DNA of 64,000 bases from Phenylobacterium haematophilum (GCF_014196295.1 NZ_JACIDK010000002.1:682001-746000), one strand, 5' to 3'. Shown: positions 9,674 through 20,128, counted from the first letter of the stretch. The notes: generated by a model not told the origin, from the sequence alone. Translations and numbers: made by a program.

Positions 9674-12049
9674 TCAAGCGCGCAGCTTGGCGCTCACGGC
9701 CTTTTCAGCGGCGGCGACAACCTTGGCCGACAGCGCCTCGATCTCGGCGTCGGTCAGGGTCTTCTCCCGCGGCTGCAGCAGGATCTCCACCGCCACAGAC
9801 TTGGAGCCTTCGGCCACGCCCTGGCCGCGATAGACGTCGAACACGCGGGCCTGCGTGATCAGCGCCTTGTCGGCGCTGGCCACGGCCTTGATCAGGTCGC
9901 CGGCGGTCACCGCCTCGTCGACCACGAAGGCGAAGTCGCGCGACAGCGGCATCAGGGCGGACAGCTCCAGCGCCGGCTTGGTCTTGGTCGACTTCTTCTT
10001 CGGCTCGGGCACGTTGTCGAGCACCAGCTCGAAGCCGAGCACGGGCCCCTCGACGTCCAGCGCCTTAAGGATGCGCGGGTGGATCTCGCCGAACTCGACC
10101 AGCGCGTTCTTGCCCAGCCGCAGCGCCGCCGAACGGCCCGGATGCCACCAGTCCGACAGCCCGCCCTGGACGGTCTGCAGCGAGCCCGTCGGCGCGCCCA
10201 GGTCCTCCAACAGCGACAGCACGTCGGCCTTCAGTTCGAACAGGGCGTCGGCCGCCCCGCCGTCCCAGCGCCGCGGCGGGTGGGGGGCGACGACGGCGCT
10301 GATCGCGGTCAGCTGGTCGGCCGGCTGGTCGCCCTTGTAGATCGGGCCGATCTCGAACAGCGCCACGTCCGGGAATCCGCGGCGCGCGTTGCGGCCGGCC
10401 GCCTCGATCAGGTTCGGCAGGATCGAGGGCCGCATGCAGTCGAGATCCGAGGCGATCGGGTTCGTGATCACCAGCTCCGGCTGGCCGCCGCCGAACAGGG
10501 CCGCGGTCTCGCGCTTGGTGAAGCTCCAGGTTATGGTTTCGGCATAGCCCTTGGCGGCCATCGCCCGGCGTCCGGTGCGCATGCGCGCCTGGCGGACGGT
10601 CAGCACGCCGCCGGCCGGCCGCGCCATCTCGGGCAGGGCCGAGGCGGGCAGGGCGTCGTAGCCCTCGATGCGCGCCACTTCCTCGACAAGGTCGGCCTTG
10701 CCTTCCACGTCGCGGCGCCAGGTCGGCGGCTGCACCTTGTCGCCGTCGATGACGAAGCCGAGGTCGGTCAGAATTTGGTCGATGCGGGCGGCCGGCAGGT
10801 CCAGGCCCGACAGCTGCTTCACATAGGCCCGGTCGAAGACGACGGCCTCCGGTGCGGCCGGGGCCTCGCCGACCACGGTCACTTCCGACGGCTCGCCGCC
10901 GCAGAGCTCCAGGATCAGCTTGGTGGCCAGCTCCAGGCCGGGGACCTGACTGGCCGGATCCACCGTGCGTGCGAAGCGGTACTGGGCGTCCGAGGTGATC
11001 CCGGTCGTGCGACCGGTCTGCGCGATGCGGATCGGGTCGAACCAGGCGCTCTCGACGAAGACGTCCGTGGTCTCGTCGCTGCAGCCGGTCGACAGACCAC
11101 CCATCACCCCGCCCAGGCCGATGGCGCCCGAGCCGTCGGCGATGACGGTGATCTCCGGCGTGACCGCATAGGTCTTGCCGTCCAGGGCCTCGACGCTCTC
11201 GCCGTCCTTGCCGGCGCGGGCCTCGATGAAGCCGCCGGAAAGCTTGCTGACGTCATAGACGTGCAGCGGCCGGGCGCGGTCGTAGGAGATCAGGTTGGTG
11301 ACGTCGACCAGGGCGTTGATGGGGCGCAGGCCGATCGAGGTCAGCTTCTGCTGCAGCCAGGCCGGCGAGGGGCCGTTCTTGACGCCGCGGATCAGCCGGC
11401 CGGTGAACTGGCGGCAGCCGTCCGAACCGTCCAGGCGGATCTCGATGGGGTTGGCGAACGTGCCCGCCACCGGCGCGACCGAGACGTCCTTCAGCTTGCC
11501 GAGGCCCGCGGCGGCCAGGTCGCGCGCGATACCGACCACGCCCAGCCAGTCGGGGCGGTTGGGGGTCACTTCGAAGTCGATCACCGCTTCCAGGCCCAGC
11601 GCCTGCGCCACCGGCGTGCCGACCGCCAGCGTGTCCGGCAGCTCCATGATGCCGTCGGACTCCGACGCAGTCTCCAGCTCGGAGGCCGAGCACAGCATGC
11701 CGTGCGAGACGACGCCGCGGACCGGCTTCTCGACCAGGGTCACGCCCAGGCCCGGCACATAGGCGCCGATCGGGGCGTAGACGACGGTGATCCCGGCCCG
11801 CGCGTTCGGCGCGCCGCAGACGATCTCCTTGCGGCCGTCGCGGGTGTCGACCTGGCAAACGCGCAGGCGGTCGGCGTTCGGGTGCTGCACGGCTTCGACG
11901 ATCTTGGCGACCGAGAACGCGGCCAGCTTGGCGGCCGGGTCGTCGACGTGTTCGACCTCCAGCCCGGCCATGGTCATGGCGTCGACGACCTGCTGGGTCG
12001 TGGCGTCGGTTTCGAGGTGGTCTTTCAACCAGGAGAGCGTGAATTTCAT
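9674..12049 (-). CDS. pheT: Phenylalanine--tRNA ligase beta subunit
   Basis: The 791-residue beta subunit of the alpha2beta2 PheRS charges tRNA-Phe together with PheS. Domain order is standard: the N-terminal HTH-like B1 segment ([15 protein letters not shown]), an OB-fold tRNA-binding insertion about residues 40-150 ([14 protein letters not shown]..., [12 protein letters not shown]), B3/B4 editing about 210-380, a B5 domain about 400-475, the catalytic-like core ([29 protein letters not shown]), and an FDX-ACB anticodon-binding domain at the end. It follows pheS with a 155-base gap that holds a repeat element, which is unusual inside a pheST pair. Confidence 0.97.
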   Translation of the reverse strand: MKFTLSWLKDHLETDATTQQVVDAMTMAGLEVEHVDDPAAKLAAFSVAKIVEAVQHPNADRLRVCQVDTRDGRKEIVCGAPNARAGITVVYAPIGAYVPGLGVTLVEKPVRGVVSHGMLCSASELETASESDGIMELPDTLAVGTPVAQALGLEAVIDFEVTPNRPDWLGVVGIARDLAAAGLGKLKDVSVAPVAGTFANPIEIRLDGSDGCRQFTGRLIRGVKNGPSPAWLQQKLTSIGLRPINALVDVTNLISYDRARPLHVYDVSKLSGGFIEARAGKDGESVEALDGKTYAVTPEITVIADGSGAIGLGGVMGGLSTGCSDETTDVFVESAWFDPIRIAQTGRTTGITSDAQYRFARTVDPASQVPGLELATKLILELCGGEPSEVTVVGEAPAAPEAVVFDRAYVKQLSGLDLPAARIDQILTDLGFVIDGDKVQPPTWRRDVEGKADLVEEVARIEGYDALPASALPEMARPAGGVLTVRQARMRTGRRAMAAKGYAETITWSFTKRETAALFGGGQPELVITNPIASDLDCMRPSILPNLIEAAGRNARRGFPDVALFEIGPIYKGDQPADQLTAISAVVAPHPPRRWDGGAADALFELKADVLSLLEDLGAPTGSLQTVQGGLSDWWHPGRSAALRLGKNALVEFGEIHPRILKALDVEGPVLGFELVLDNVPEPKKKSTKTKPALELSALMPLSRDFAFVVDEAVTAGDLIKAVASADKALITQARVFDVYRGQGVAEGSKSVAVEILLQPREKTLTDAEIEALSAKVVAAAEKAVSAKLRA

Positions 12050-12068
12050 CGAGTGCGTCTCTCTAGAT

Positions 12069-12190
12069 CCTCCCCCACTGGGGGAGGTGGCGTTCGGAGC
12101 GAAGCGACGAACGACTGAGGGGGCCAGCGGCCGCTGGGTTCGAAGGCCCCCTCAGTCCGCTTCGCGGACAGCTCCCCAGCGGGGGAGCAT
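12069..12190. repeat. Intergenic repeat family A, copy 1 (between pheS and pheT)
   Basis: The element starts with CCTCCCCCACTGGGGGAGG and ends with an AGCTCCCC-AGC-GGGGGAGC stem. The inner inverted pair is GACTGAGGGGGCC and GGCCCCCTCAGT. A second copy with the same outer stems and CCCCCTCAGTC core is at 25864-25982. It looks like a non-coding palindromic repeat (MITE- or REP-like) and separates two genes that are normally adjacent. Confidence 0.75.
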
Positions 12191-12204
12191 CTGATCGGTA
12201 AGGC

Positions 12205-13308
12205 TCAGGAGAGCCCCGAGGCCTGGTTGGGCGCCGCATAGGGGCTGAAGCCGTAGTGCTCCAGCCATCGCACGTCGCTGGCGAACATGTCGCGCAGGTC
12301 GGGCATGCCGTACTTCAGCACCCCCAGACGGTCGACGCCGCAGCCGAACGCGAAGCCCTGCCAGACGTCCGGATCCAGGCCGCAGTTGCGCAGCACGTTC
12401 GGATGCACCATCCCGCAGCCGAGGATCTCCAGCCAGTCGGTGCCCTGGCCGATCTTCACCTCGCCGCCGGAGCGATCGCACTGCACGTCCATCTCGGCGC
12501 TGGGCTCGGTGAACGGGAAGTGGTGCGGGCGGAAGCGGGTGACCACTTCGGGCGTCTCGAAGTAGCGCGACAGGAAGGTCTCCAGCGTCCACTTCAGGTG
12601 GCCCATGTGGATCGCCTTGTCGATCACCAGGCCTTCGATCTGGTGGAACATCGGCGTGTGGGTCTGGTCGCTGTCCTTGCGGAACGTGCGGCCCGGCACG
12701 ATCACGCGGATCGGCGGCTCCTGCCCGTTGGCGATCCAGCTCGGCAGCTTCTCGTTGACCGCATGCATGACCCGCACCTGCACCGGGCTGGTGTGCGTGC
12801 GCAGCACCTTTCGCTCGCCGTTGGCGTCCTCCGGCAGGAAGAAGGTGTCGTGCATCTCCCGCGCCGGGTGCTTGGGCGGGAAGTTCAACGCCGTGAAGTT
12901 GTTGAAGTCGGTTTCGATGTCCGGGCCTTCCGCGACCGAGAAGCCCATCTCCGCGAACACCGCGATCATCTCGTCCATGACCTGCATGGTCGGGTGGACG
13001 CTGCCCTTGCGGCGCGGCGGCGCGGGCAGGGTCAGGTCGACCTTCTCGGCCGCCAGCTTGGCGTCGAGTTCGGCCGCCTCCAGCACCTGCTTGCGCGCGG
13101 CGATGGCGGCCTGAACCCGGTCGCGCAGGCCGTTGATCTGCGGGCCGCGCTCGCGCCGCTCATCGGGGCTCATGCCCCCCAGCGACTTGAGCAGGTCGGA
13201 AATGGAGCCGGACTTGCCGAGGGCGGAGACGCGCACTGCCTCAAGGGCGGCGGCGTCGCCCGCGCCTTCGACGGCGGCGAGGATGTCAGCTTCGAGTTGG
13301 GCGGTCAT
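12205..13308 (-). CDS. pheS: Phenylalanine--tRNA ligase alpha subunit
   Basis: The 367-residue catalytic subunit of PheRS activates phenylalanine and transfers it to tRNA-Phe. The N-terminal coiled coil is at about 1-95, followed by the class II core. Visible motifs are [19 protein letters not shown] (motif 1 region), [15 protein letters not shown] (motif 2 side), [19 protein letters not shown] and [18 protein letters not shown] (motif 3). It lies 118 bases downstream of rplT, but the rplT terminator between them argues that pheS has its own promoter or depends on readthrough. Confidence 0.97.
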   Translation of the reverse strand: MTAQLEADILAAVEGAGDAAALEAVRVSALGKSGSISDLLKSLGGMSPDERRERGPQINGLRDRVQAAIAARKQVLEAAELDAKLAAEKVDLTLPAPPRRKGSVHPTMQVMDEMIAVFAEMGFSVAEGPDIETDFNNFTALNFPPKHPAREMHDTFFLPEDANGERKVLRTHTSPVQVRVMHAVNEKLPSWIANGQEPPIRVIVPGRTFRKDSDQTHTPMFHQIEGLVIDKAIHMGHLKWTLETFLSRYFETPEVVTRFRPHHFPFTEPSAEMDVQCDRSGGEVKIGQGTDWLEILGCGMVHPNVLRNCGLDPDVWQGFAFGCGVDRLGVLKYGMPDLRDMFASDVRWLEHYGFSPYAAPNQASGLS

Positions 13309-13355
13309 AGCGGCTCGTCTAAGGGATCGGATGGAGCGCGGGAAGCGGAGACAGC

Positions 13356-13389
13356 AAAAAGCCCTCCGGCGGTCCTCGCCGGAGGGCTT
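13356..13389 (-). terminator. Intrinsic terminator of rpmI-rplT
   Basis: On the minus strand a 13-bp stem, AAGCCCTCCGGCG with CGCCGGAGGGCTT and a 5-base loop, is followed directly by TTTTT (complement of 13356-13360). It lies 37 bases after the rplT stop and upstream of pheS. Confidence 0.85.
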
Positions 13390-13425
13390 CTCGAATGCTC
13401 AGTGAGTCTGACGACTCAAACGGCC

Positions 13426-13782
13426 TCAAGCCAGCGCGGCGCGAACCTTGTCGGCGATGGCCTTGAACCCGGTGGGATCGTTACCCGCGATGTCCGAGAG
13501 GACCTTGCGGTCGATTTCGATCCCGGCCTTGTCCAGGCCGAAGATAAACTGCGAGTAGGTAAAGCCTTCCAGACGCGCAGCGGCGTTGATGCGCTGGATC
13601 CAGAGCGAGCGGAAGTTGCGCTTGCGGACCTTGCGGTCGCGGTAGGCGTACTGTCCGGCCTTGTCCACGGCCGCCTTGGCGGCGCGGATGGTGTTCTTGC
13701 GGCGCCCGTAGAAGCCCTTGGCTTGCTCGAGAACCTTCTTGTGCTTGGCGTGGGCGACAACGCCCCGTTTCACGCGAGCCAT
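13426..13782 (-). CDS. rplT: 50S ribosomal protein bL20
   Basis: The 118-residue bL20 is needed for 50S assembly by binding 23S rRNA. The sequence matches throughout: [60 protein letters not shown] and [16 protein letters not shown]. It follows rpmI by 13 bases and forms a two-gene operon with it. infC is absent from this operon and lies 7 kb away. Confidence 0.98.
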   Translation of the reverse strand: MARVKRGVVAHAKHKKVLEQAKGFYGRRKNTIRAAKAAVDKAGQYAYRDRKVRKRNFRSLWIQRINAAARLEGFTYSQFIFGLDKAGIEIDRKVLSDIAGNDPTGFKAIADKVRAALA

Positions 13783-13795
13783 GTGTCAGTTCTCC

Positions 13796-13996
13796 TTAAA
13801 GGCCGTAGGGGAGCCAAAGCTTGACGATCTTGGTGTCAGCTTCGGTCATCACCTTGGTGCCGCGGTTCTGACGGATGTACTTCGCGTTGTGGCTGATCAG
13901 ACGGTGACGCTTGCCAGCGACCCCGGCCTTCAGCTTGCCGGTCGCGGTCAGTTTGAAGCGCTTTTTCACGCCCGACTTAGTCTTCAGTTTGGGCAT
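13796..13996 (-). CDS. rpmI: 50S ribosomal protein bL35
   Basis: The 66-residue bL35 reads [40 protein letters not shown] and so on, ending KLWLPYGL, a full-length match to the family. The ATG is at 13996 with GCAGAGAA upstream. It is the first gene of the rpmI-rplT operon. The larger frame covering it on this strand is only an upstream extension. Confidence 0.97.
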   Translation of the reverse strand: MPKLKTKSGVKKRFKLTATGKLKAGVAGKRHRLISHNAKYIRQNRGTKVMTEADTKIVKLWLPYGL

Positions 13997-14188
13997 TTCT
14001 CTGCGGAGCCTCGCGGCCCCGTCCTCTGGTGTATTGATGAACCGCCCTGGCATGCCTTTGGCCAGACGACTCCGAAGAGCGGGGCGTTTACGCGAAAGGG
14101 TGAGGGAAGGCAAGGCTTTGAGTCCGCCTGCGGCGACTCGGCGTCGGCTGGGATATAGTCGCCCGACCGGTCCGCTACGAGGCTTTCG

Positions 14189-14896
14189 ATGGCGTCCACG
14201 TCCGCACCGCCCGCCGCCGCGCCGCGCCGCCGGCGCATGCTCGGGGCCTTCGTCGCCCGGCCGCGGCTGCTGGCCGGCGTCGCCGCCGGTCTCGTCGTCT
14301 GGGCCGCCTGCCTGCTGATTCCCAACGAGCTCAGCCTGGTCACGGCGGCCATCCTGGCCTGGGACGCCACCTGCCTGGCCTTCATCGTGCTGGCGATCAC
14401 CATGATGTGGGGCGCCGACCCGGCCCGCATGCGCGCCATCGCCGCGACGCAGGACCAGGGCCAGGGCGTGATCCTGGCGCTCGCCGTCGCCGCGGCCGCC
14501 GCCAGCATCTGGGCCATCGCCCGCGAGCTGTCGGCCGCCAAGGCCGACGAGGGCTTGGTCAAGGCGCTGCGCGTGGGTCTGGTCTTCGCCACCGTCGCGG
14601 CGTCCTGGTTCATGGTGCAGATGATCTTCGCCCTGCACTACGCGCACGAGTACTACGCCCCAGACGACGACACCCCGCGCGACGCAGGCGGCCTGCAGTT
14701 CCCGGGCGGCGAGCTGCCCGACTACTGGGACTTCCTGCACTTCTCGGTGGTCATCGGTGTCGCCTGCCAGACGGCGGACGTCTCCTTCACCTCCAAGGAG
14801 TTGCGCCGCATCGGCACCGTCCACGGCGTCGTCGCCTTCGTGTTCAACACCGTGGTCCTGGCCCTGACGATCAACCTGCTGGCCGGACTGTTCTAG
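14189..14896 (+). CDS. DUF1345 family inner-membrane protein
   Basis: The 235-residue protein has five to six membrane segments. It also has the family signature in the middle, [17 protein letters not shown], followed by the acidic stretch and [22 protein letters not shown] and the closing [27 protein letters not shown]1345 proteins are widespread and uncharacterised. The gene is divergent from rpmI and ends in a 4-base overlap with the convergent EamA transporter gene. Confidence 0.85.
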   Translation: MASTSAPPAAAPRRRRMLGAFVARPRLLAGVAAGLVVWAACLLIPNELSLVTAAILAWDATCLAFIVLAITMMWGADPARMRAIAATQDQGQGVILALAVAAAAASIWAIARELSAAKADEGLVKALRVGLVFATVAASWFMVQMIFALHYAHEYYAPDDDTPRDAGGLQFPGGELPDYWDFLHFSVVIGVACQTADVSFTSKELRRIGTVHGVVAFVFNTVVLALTINLLAGLF

Positions 14897-15792
14897 GGCG
14901 CGGGCGCGCCGTCCTCGGCGATCTGCCCGGCGGCGGCCGGATCGGTCAGGATCACGCCGACCGAGGCGGCGATGATCAGCCCGATCGCCAGCCACTGCGA
15001 GAGCGCCAGGTGCTCGCCCAGGATCAGCAGCCCGGCCACCGCGCCAGCGGCCGGCTCCAGGCTCAGCATCACACCGAAGCTGCGCTTGGGAATGCCGCGC
15101 AGGGCGACCATTTCCAGCGAGTAGGGGATGGCGCTCGAGACGATCGCCACCATCAGCCCCAGGGCCAGCAGCTTCAGATCGAACAACCGCGCGCCGGCCT
15201 CGACCAGGCCGAACGGCACGACGATCAGCGCTGCGGTGCTCATGCCCAGCGCCACCGATTGCCCGGCCGGCAGATGGCCGGTCCTCTTGCCCAGCACGAT
15301 ATAGAGCGCCCAGCAGACCGCCGCGGCGGCCGCAAAGCCCACCCCGACCGGATCGAGCGCATGGGCCGCGTCGCGCCACGGCAGCAGCAACAGCAGCCCT
15401 AGAGCAGCCAGCCCGATCCAGACGAAATGGATCGGCTGGCGCGCATGGATCAGCGCCAGGCTCAGGGGCCCGATGAACTCGATGGCGATGGCCAGCCCCA
15501 GCGGAATGGTGCGGATCGCCATGTAGAAGCTGAGGTTCATCAGCCCCAGAACGCTCCCGTAGAGCGCCAGCCGGCCAAGGTCGTCGCGGCTCAGCGGCTG
15601 ACGCCACGGCCGCCAGATCAGGCACAGCAGCAGCGCCGAGAACCCGACCCGATAGGCGGTCGCCCCCTGCGCCCCGACCAGTGGAAACAGCTGCTTGGCG
15701 AACGAAGTCCCAGCGCACAGCGAGACGATCGCGCCGATCAGCGCCGCATAGGGAATCAGGGCGCGCGGGGCTGGTGCGGAAGACATGGACAT
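14893..15792 (-). CDS. EamA/DMT-family transporter, RhtA-like exporter
   Basis: The 299-residue protein has ten hydrophobic segments arranged as two EamA repeats. It resembles the threonine/homoserine exporter RhtA group: [21 protein letters not shown] near the N-terminus, [20 protein letters not shown], and [23 protein letters not shown] in the second repeat. It probably exports small neutral metabolites or amino acids across the inner membrane. The exact substrate cannot be read from sequence. It lies 35 bases downstream of the two MFS genes on the same strand. Confidence 0.82.
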   Translation of the reverse strand: MSMSSAPAPRALIPYAALIGAIVSLCAGTSFAKQLFPLVGAQGATAYRVGFSALLLCLIWRPWRQPLSRDDLGRLALYGSVLGLMNLSFYMAIRTIPLGLAIAIEFIGPLSLALIHARQPIHFVWIGLAALGLLLLLPWRDAAHALDPVGVGFAAAAAVCWALYIVLGKRTGHLPAGQSVALGMSTAALIVVPFGLVEAGARLFDLKLLALGLMVAIVSSAIPYSLEMVALRGIPKRSFGVMLSLEPAAGAVAGLLILGEHLALSQWLAIGLIIAASVGVILTDPAAAGQIAEDGAPAP

Positions 15793-15827
15793 GACGGCGA
15801 CCTCCTAGCGGAAGGCGGCCCGCCTCG

Positions 15828-17033
15828 TCACGCCGGCCGCGGCATTCGCTTGAGGATCTGCAGCGCCATGACCACCGCCGGCACGATCAGGATCGCGGTC
15901 ACCACGAAGGCCGCGCCGGGATCGACCAGCGAGAACAGCTGACCGGCGAAGATCGGCCCGCCGATCCGCGCCAGGGCCATGTTTGACATGTTGAGCCCCA
16001 GGGTCTCGCCCTGCCGCTCGGGCGGCGCCGCCTGCGAGATCAGCGCCGTCAGGCAGGGGAAACAGATCGACTGCCCGAAGCAAACGAACGCGAACCCGAC
16101 CATCGCCACCGGCCAGTTGGGCGAAAGGAACTGGAAGAGCATGCCGATCCACATGGCCGCCAGGCCGGCGGTCAGCACCGTGGTCTCGCCATGCCGGCGC
16201 ACCAGCATTCCGGTCAGCACCGCTTGGCAGAACGCCCCCAGCACGCCGATGCCCATGAAGGCGAAGCCGATCTCGCGCGGTCCCCAGCCGAACCGGTGCT
16301 CAGTCCACAGGCCATAAGTCGCCTCGATCCCGGCGAAGCCGGAGATGACCACGAAGCTGATTAGCATCACCCGCAGGATGATCGGGTCGGCCAGCGAGAC
16401 GCGCAGCACTTCCAGGCGGTTGGGCTGGCGGCCCTGCCGCGGCTCGGGCCGGCTCTCGCGCACGAAGGCCAGCACCGCCAGCGCCGACAGCAGGCCGAAG
16501 CCTGCGGCCGCGAACAGCGGGATGTGGAAGCCGAGCGGTCCCAGTTCCGGATGCGCCAGCAGCCCGCCCAGCGCCGGCCCGACCATGAAGCCGAGCGAAA
16601 ACGCAGAGCCCATCAGGCCCATTTTCGCCGCCCGCTCTTCCGGGCGGGTGATGTCGGCCAGCGCCCCTTGCAGGGTCGAGATGTTGCCGGACAGGACGCC
16701 GCCGACGAAGCGGGCGAGGAACGCCAGCCAGATGTTCGGCGCGAAGGCCAGCGCCACATAGGCGAGCGCCCCGCCCGCGATGGTGATCATCAGCACCGGG
16801 CGGCGGCCGACGCGGTCGGACATCCGCCCCCAGAACGGCTCGCCCAGGAACTGCCCGAACGAAAAGGCCGAGAACAGGATGGCGATCTGCCAGGCCGGCG
16901 CGTCCAGCGACTTACCGAAGAACGGCAGCAGCGGGATCACCAGGCCGAAGCCGGCGATGTTCAGGAAGATCACCGACAACAGGACGAGCAGCGCCCGCGT
17001 CTCCTCCCCGCGCGAGACGGGGGGCGGGGTCAT
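15828..17033 (-). CDS. MFS transporter (TetA/multidrug-like), second of a tandem pair
   Basis: The 401-residue major facilitator has 12 membrane segments. The start is the ATG at 17033 ([13 protein letters not shown]), because the upstream extension is the overlapping neighbour read in another frame. The loop 2-3 motif [19 protein letters not shown] is the canonical motif A, and [18 protein letters not shown] matches motif C of drug:H+ antiporters. The ATG overlaps the stop of the upstream paralogue as ATGA, so the two are translationally coupled. Confidence 0.88.
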   Translation of the reverse strand: MTPPPVSRGEETRALLVLLSVIFLNIAGFGLVIPLLPFFGKSLDAPAWQIAILFSAFSFGQFLGEPFWGRMSDRVGRRPVLMITIAGGALAYVALAFAPNIWLAFLARFVGGVLSGNISTLQGALADITRPEERAAKMGLMGSAFSLGFMVGPALGGLLAHPELGPLGFHIPLFAAAGFGLLSALAVLAFVRESRPEPRQGRQPNRLEVLRVSLADPIILRVMLISFVVISGFAGIEATYGLWTEHRFGWGPREIGFAFMGIGVLGAFCQAVLTGMLVRRHGETTVLTAGLAAMWIGMLFQFLSPNWPVAMVGFAFVCFGQSICFPCLTALISQAAPPERQGETLGLNMSNMALARIGGPIFAGQLFSLVDPGAAFVVTAILIVPAVVMALQILKRMPRPA

Positions 17034-18271
17034 GACTGTTCCGCCGCCTGCGCCTGCTGCGCCTGCAGGTGGGCGCGGGCCTTGCGGCTGGCCGACAGCG
17101 CCAGGAAGATCGCCGGCGCCACCACCAGGGCGCCGATGATGAAGGGCCCGTTGAGGACGTGCTCGAAGACGAAACCGGCCGTGATCGGTCCGACCACCCG
17201 TGCGGCCGCGCCGCACGCGTTGTTCAAGCCCAGGATCTGCCCCTGCTTGTGCGGGTCGGCGGTGCGCGAGATCAGCGCCCCTACGTTCGGGTACGCGACC
17301 GACTGTCCGACGGCGGTGAAGCACATCAGGGCGATGGTCATGGGGCCACCGGTGGACACGGTCTGCAGCAGCGCCCCGATGACGGTCATGCTCATGCCGA
17401 CGGCCAGCATGGGCCCCTCGCCGAACCGCTCGGACATCTGGCCCGTCACCAGGGTCTGGGTCAGGAACGCGGCCACGCCGACGAAGGCGAAGCAGACGCC
17501 GATGTCGCGCGGCTCCCAGCCGAAGCGGGCGTTGGCCCAGGGACCGAACATCGACTCGATGCCGGTGAAGGCGAAGCCGACAAGGAAGGTCAGCAGCATC
17601 AGGCGGCCGATCACCGGATGGCCGACCGCCTCGCCGATCGCCGACCAACGGCTGGGCCGGTCGGTGATGCTGGTGTCGCGGATGCGGCTCTCGCGGATGA
17701 AAAGCATGATCGCGACGACGCAGAGCAGGGCCAGGCCCGAAGCGATGAACAGCGGAATGCGGAAGCCGGCCGGCCCCGCGCCGGTGTGGACGAACAGGCC
17801 GCCGACCGACGGCCCGACGATCAGCCCGACGTTCCAGGCCGCGCTCTGGTACGACATCTGCCGCGCGCGCTTCTCGGGCGGGGTGACGTCGGCAAGGTAG
17901 CCCTGCACGACCGCGCCGTTCCCGGCCGCCAAGCCGCCGATCAGGCGGATCGCGAACGCCGCCCAGATGTTGGGGGCGAAAGCCAGGGCCAGATAGCAGA
18001 GGCAGTTGCCGCAGATCGTCGAGATCAGTAGCGGCTTGCGGCCGTACTTATCGGACAACCGGCCCCAGAAAGGTTCGCCGAAGAACGCGCCGACCGAATA
18101 GGCCGCGAAGATCAGGCCGATCTGCCAGCCCGGCGCGTTGAACGACTTGGCGTAGAACGGCAGCAACGGGACGATGATCCCGAAGCCGAGCATATTGATG
18201 AAAATGACGGCGATCAGGGACGGCGCGGCCCAGCGGGACGGAACCTTCCCGCGCGGCGCGGTGTCGGACAT
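17030..18271 (-). CDS. MFS transporter (TetA/multidrug-like), first of a tandem pair
   Basis: The 413-residue 12-segment major facilitator has motif A GEPFWGRLSDKYGRKPLL and motif C-like AAWNVGLIVGPSVGGLF. It is clearly a paralogue of the next gene (shared MLGFGIIVPLLPFYAKSFNAPGWQIGL pattern near the N-terminus). The start is taken at the ATG at 18271 (MSDTAPRG); a TTG at 18307 is possible. The C-terminus is Ala/Gln-rich. The pair may be a tandem duplication or may work as a heteromer; this is untested. Confidence 0.87.
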   Translation of the reverse strand: MSDTAPRGKVPSRWAAPSLIAVIFINMLGFGIIVPLLPFYAKSFNAPGWQIGLIFAAYSVGAFFGEPFWGRLSDKYGRKPLLISTICGNCLCYLALAFAPNIWAAFAIRLIGGLAAGNGAVVQGYLADVTPPEKRARQMSYQSAAWNVGLIVGPSVGGLFVHTGAGPAGFRIPLFIASGLALLCVVAIMLFIRESRIRDTSITDRPSRWSAIGEAVGHPVIGRLMLLTFLVGFAFTGIESMFGPWANARFGWEPRDIGVCFAFVGVAAFLTQTLVTGQMSERFGEGPMLAVGMSMTVIGALLQTVSTGGPMTIALMCFTAVGQSVAYPNVGALISRTADPHKQGQILGLNNACGAAARVVGPITAGFVFEHVLNGPFIIGALVVAPAIFLALSASRKARAHLQAQQAQAAEQS

Positions 18272-18555
18272 GTGAGCGCTGTTAAGACGACCCGCGTTAC
18301 GCCGCAAGCCCGAGTTCGGGGCTTGGTTGTTCGGTCGCGGGGGTGCGGCTTCAAGGCCTCAGTATGGGGGCGAGGGGGGCTAATCGGCGTCGCGCACGAA
18401 CCCCTCCGGCCTAGCTGCCGTAACGGCATGATCCCACCCTGCGCAGCCCCGATGTCGGACGGTTCGTGCCGTCGGTTCGGCGTCAGGCCCAGGGCCCGGC
18501 TCGGCGGCGGCATCTCGGGGCTTGTGGGGGAGCCGCGCATTTTCTATTGCTGGCC

Positions 18556-18654
18556 TCGCATCAAGAGTTGGGCGTCGCCCAACGCCAACCTGCTTCCCGA
18601 GCAAGGTGGCGCTCCCTCCCGGGAGGATGTGGCCGCGGCGGCAATCCAACGGGT
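18556..18654 (+). promoter_or_regulatory. Candidate SAM-I/SAM-IV-clan riboswitch before metA
   Basis: The fold can be drawn by hand. P1 is GCATC (18558-18562) with GATGT (18626-18630), followed by AAGAG. P2 is TTGGGC/GCCCAA (18568-18582, 3-base loop), then the core GCCAACC (18584-18590). P3 is TGCT/AGCA with loop TCCCG (18591-18603), then AAGGTGGC, then P4 CTCCC/GGGAG (18612-18625). Beyond P1 a small hairpin GCCG/CGGC (18632-18642) is followed by CGGG (18650-18653), which can pair with CCCG in the P3 loop. AAGAG, GCAACC-like and AGGTGC-like segments and a pseudoknot 3' of P1 are hallmarks of SAM-I and SAM-IV RNAs. The gene controlled, metA, fits. It ends 47 bases before the metA start. Confidence 0.65.
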
Positions 18655-18701
18655 GATCCCAGCTCCGTCCCGGTCCGAGTTGAATGACTGAGGGCTGAAC
18701 C

Positions 18702-19640
18702 TTGCCGATCAAGATTCCCGACGCCTTGCCTGCGCGCGCCACACTGGAAGCCGAGGGCGTTATCGTCATGGCCGAGACGCAGGCCGCGCGCCAGGACATC
18801 CGGCCGCTGCGCATCGGGCTGCTGAACCTGATGCCCGACAAGCCGAAGACCGAAATCCAGTTCGCTCGCCTGCTGGGCGCCACTCCCCTGCAGGTCGAGC
18901 TCTCGCTGGTCCAACTGGCCAGCTACACGCCGCGCAATACACCGCCTGAACACCTGGCCGCTTTCTATCGGACCTGGGACGAGGTCAGGCACGAGCGGTT
19001 CGACGGCTTCATCGTGACGGGCGCGCCGGTCGAGACGCTGCCCTTCGAACAGGTAGACTACTGGGACGAACTGACCCGGATCTTCGACTGGACCCAGAGC
19101 CATGTGCACAGCAGTCTAAACATCTGCTGGGCCGCCCAGGCGGCGCTTCACCACTTCCACGGCGTCGGCAAGCACATACTGGCGGCCAAGCGCTGGGGGG
19201 TCTTCTCTCACCGGCTGGCCGCGCCGGCGTCTCCGTACCTCCGCGGCATGTCCGACGAGGTCGACGTGCCGGTCTCGCGCTGGACCGAGGTGCGGGCCGA
19301 AGAGTTGCCCGAGGGCGCGGGGCTGAACGTGCTGCTGGAGTCCGACGAGTCCGGCCTCTGTCTGGTCGAGGATGCGCAGCATCGCGGGCTGCACATGTTC
19401 AACCACCTCGAATACGACGCCACGACCCTAGCCGATGAGTTCGTCCGCGACCGCGCCAGGGATCCGGCCACGCCGCAGCCCCTGAACTATTTTCCGGACG
19501 GCGACGCCGGCCGGCCGCCAGCCAACCGCTGGCGCAGTCACGCGCACCTGCTGTTCGCTAACTGGATCAACGAAATCTACCGCACGACCCCGTACGACCT
19601 CAACGACATCGGCGGTTCGAACTCCGGGCGCCGCATCTAG
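18702..19640 (+). CDS. metA: Homoserine O-acyltransferase MetA (predicted acetyltransferase)
   Basis: The 312-residue enzyme acylates homoserine, the first committed step of methionine synthesis. It starts at a TTG (18702) after a GAGGG ribosome site; the N-terminus MPIKIPDALPARATLEAEGV matches the family exactly. The catalytic Cys is in NICWAAQAAL, and His and Glu are in MFNHLEYD. The substrate-loop motif GAPVETLPFEQVDYW carries Glu where succinyl-type enzymes have Gly, which predicts acetyl-CoA use despite the old succinyltransferase name. A SAM-sensing RNA candidate lies upstream. metZ is 40 kb away in the same window. Confidence 0.95.
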   Translation: MPIKIPDALPARATLEAEGVIVMAETQAARQDIRPLRIGLLNLMPDKPKTEIQFARLLGATPLQVELSLVQLASYTPRNTPPEHLAAFYRTWDEVRHERFDGFIVTGAPVETLPFEQVDYWDELTRIFDWTQSHVHSSLNICWAAQAALHHFHGVGKHILAAKRWGVFSHRLAAPASPYLRGMSDEVDVPVSRWTEVRAEELPEGAGLNVLLESDESGLCLVEDAQHRGLHMFNHLEYDATTLADEFVRDRARDPATPQPLNYFPDGDAGRPPANRWRSHAHLLFANWINEIYRTTPYDLNDIGGSNSGRRI

Positions 19641-20128
19641 GCCTCCCGGGCCTGGCGGGCCCCGCCGGCCATCGCCTCGATCGCGGCCCTTTCGGCGGGC
19701 CACCGGTCGAAGGTCATGAGGATCTGCTGCGCCGTGGCGTCGGCGATTAGCTCGCCGTCGCCGCGCCGGAACTCGGCGCGGACGGTGATCAGCTGTTGGG
19801 TGTGGGCGACGACGCGGGCTTCGATGGTCAGCGGATGGGTGCGGCCCACCCTCAGGAAATTGAGCTGCAGGTTGACGGTGCGAAACAGCCTATCGTCGGG
19901 AACGACCGTCATTGTCGCGAACGACAGCACCTGATCGGCCAGGGCCGCGAGGTATCCACCGAACAGCGAGCCGTCACTGGTCGCAAGCTCCGGCGCGGGA
20001 CTCCAGGATTTTCGCACCCAGCCCTCGCCCCAATCGTCGATCAGGCCGAGCCTTAAGGTTCGCACCACCGGGGGCGGCGTGGCGCGCCCGGTCTTTAAGG
20101 CATCCAGTCGGTCGGTCGCCCAGGTCAT
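19637..20128 (-). CDS. PaaI-type hotdog-fold thioesterase
   Basis: The 163-residue protein has the hotdog pattern of acyl-CoA thioesterases: DGSLFGGYLAALADQVLSFA, where the usual N/HGG-x-(hydrophobic)-D segment is FGGYLAALAD, followed by RTVNLQLNFLRVG and ARVVAHTQQLITVRAEFRRG. It probably hydrolyses an acyl-CoA, substrate unknown. The ATG at 20128 is preceded by GGGGGAGG five bases upstream, which settles the start over a TTG further out. It is divergent from the TetR gene at 20225 and may be its target. Confidence 0.8.
   Translation of the reverse strand: MTWATDRLDALKTGRATPPPVVRTLRLGLIDDWGEGWVRKSWSPAPELATSDGSLFGGYLAALADQVLSFATMTVVPDDRLFRTVNLQLNFLRVGRTHPLTIEARVVAHTQQLITVRAEFRRGDGELIADATAQQILMTFDRWPAERAAIEAMAGGARQAREA

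Noticed and set aside
9080-12118. 1012-codon open frame on the plus strand
   Set aside because: It is antisense to pheT and the UPF0114 gene, crosses a repeat, and has the mirror composition of a GC-rich gene.
12256-13824. 522-codon open frame on the plus strand
   Set aside because: It is antisense to pheS and rplT and crosses the rplT terminator.
18214-18540. 108-codon minus-strand frame upstream of the MFS pair
   Set aside because: Arg/Pro/Thr-rich composition without a start signal, in a region better explained as the metA leader and MFS upstream sequence.
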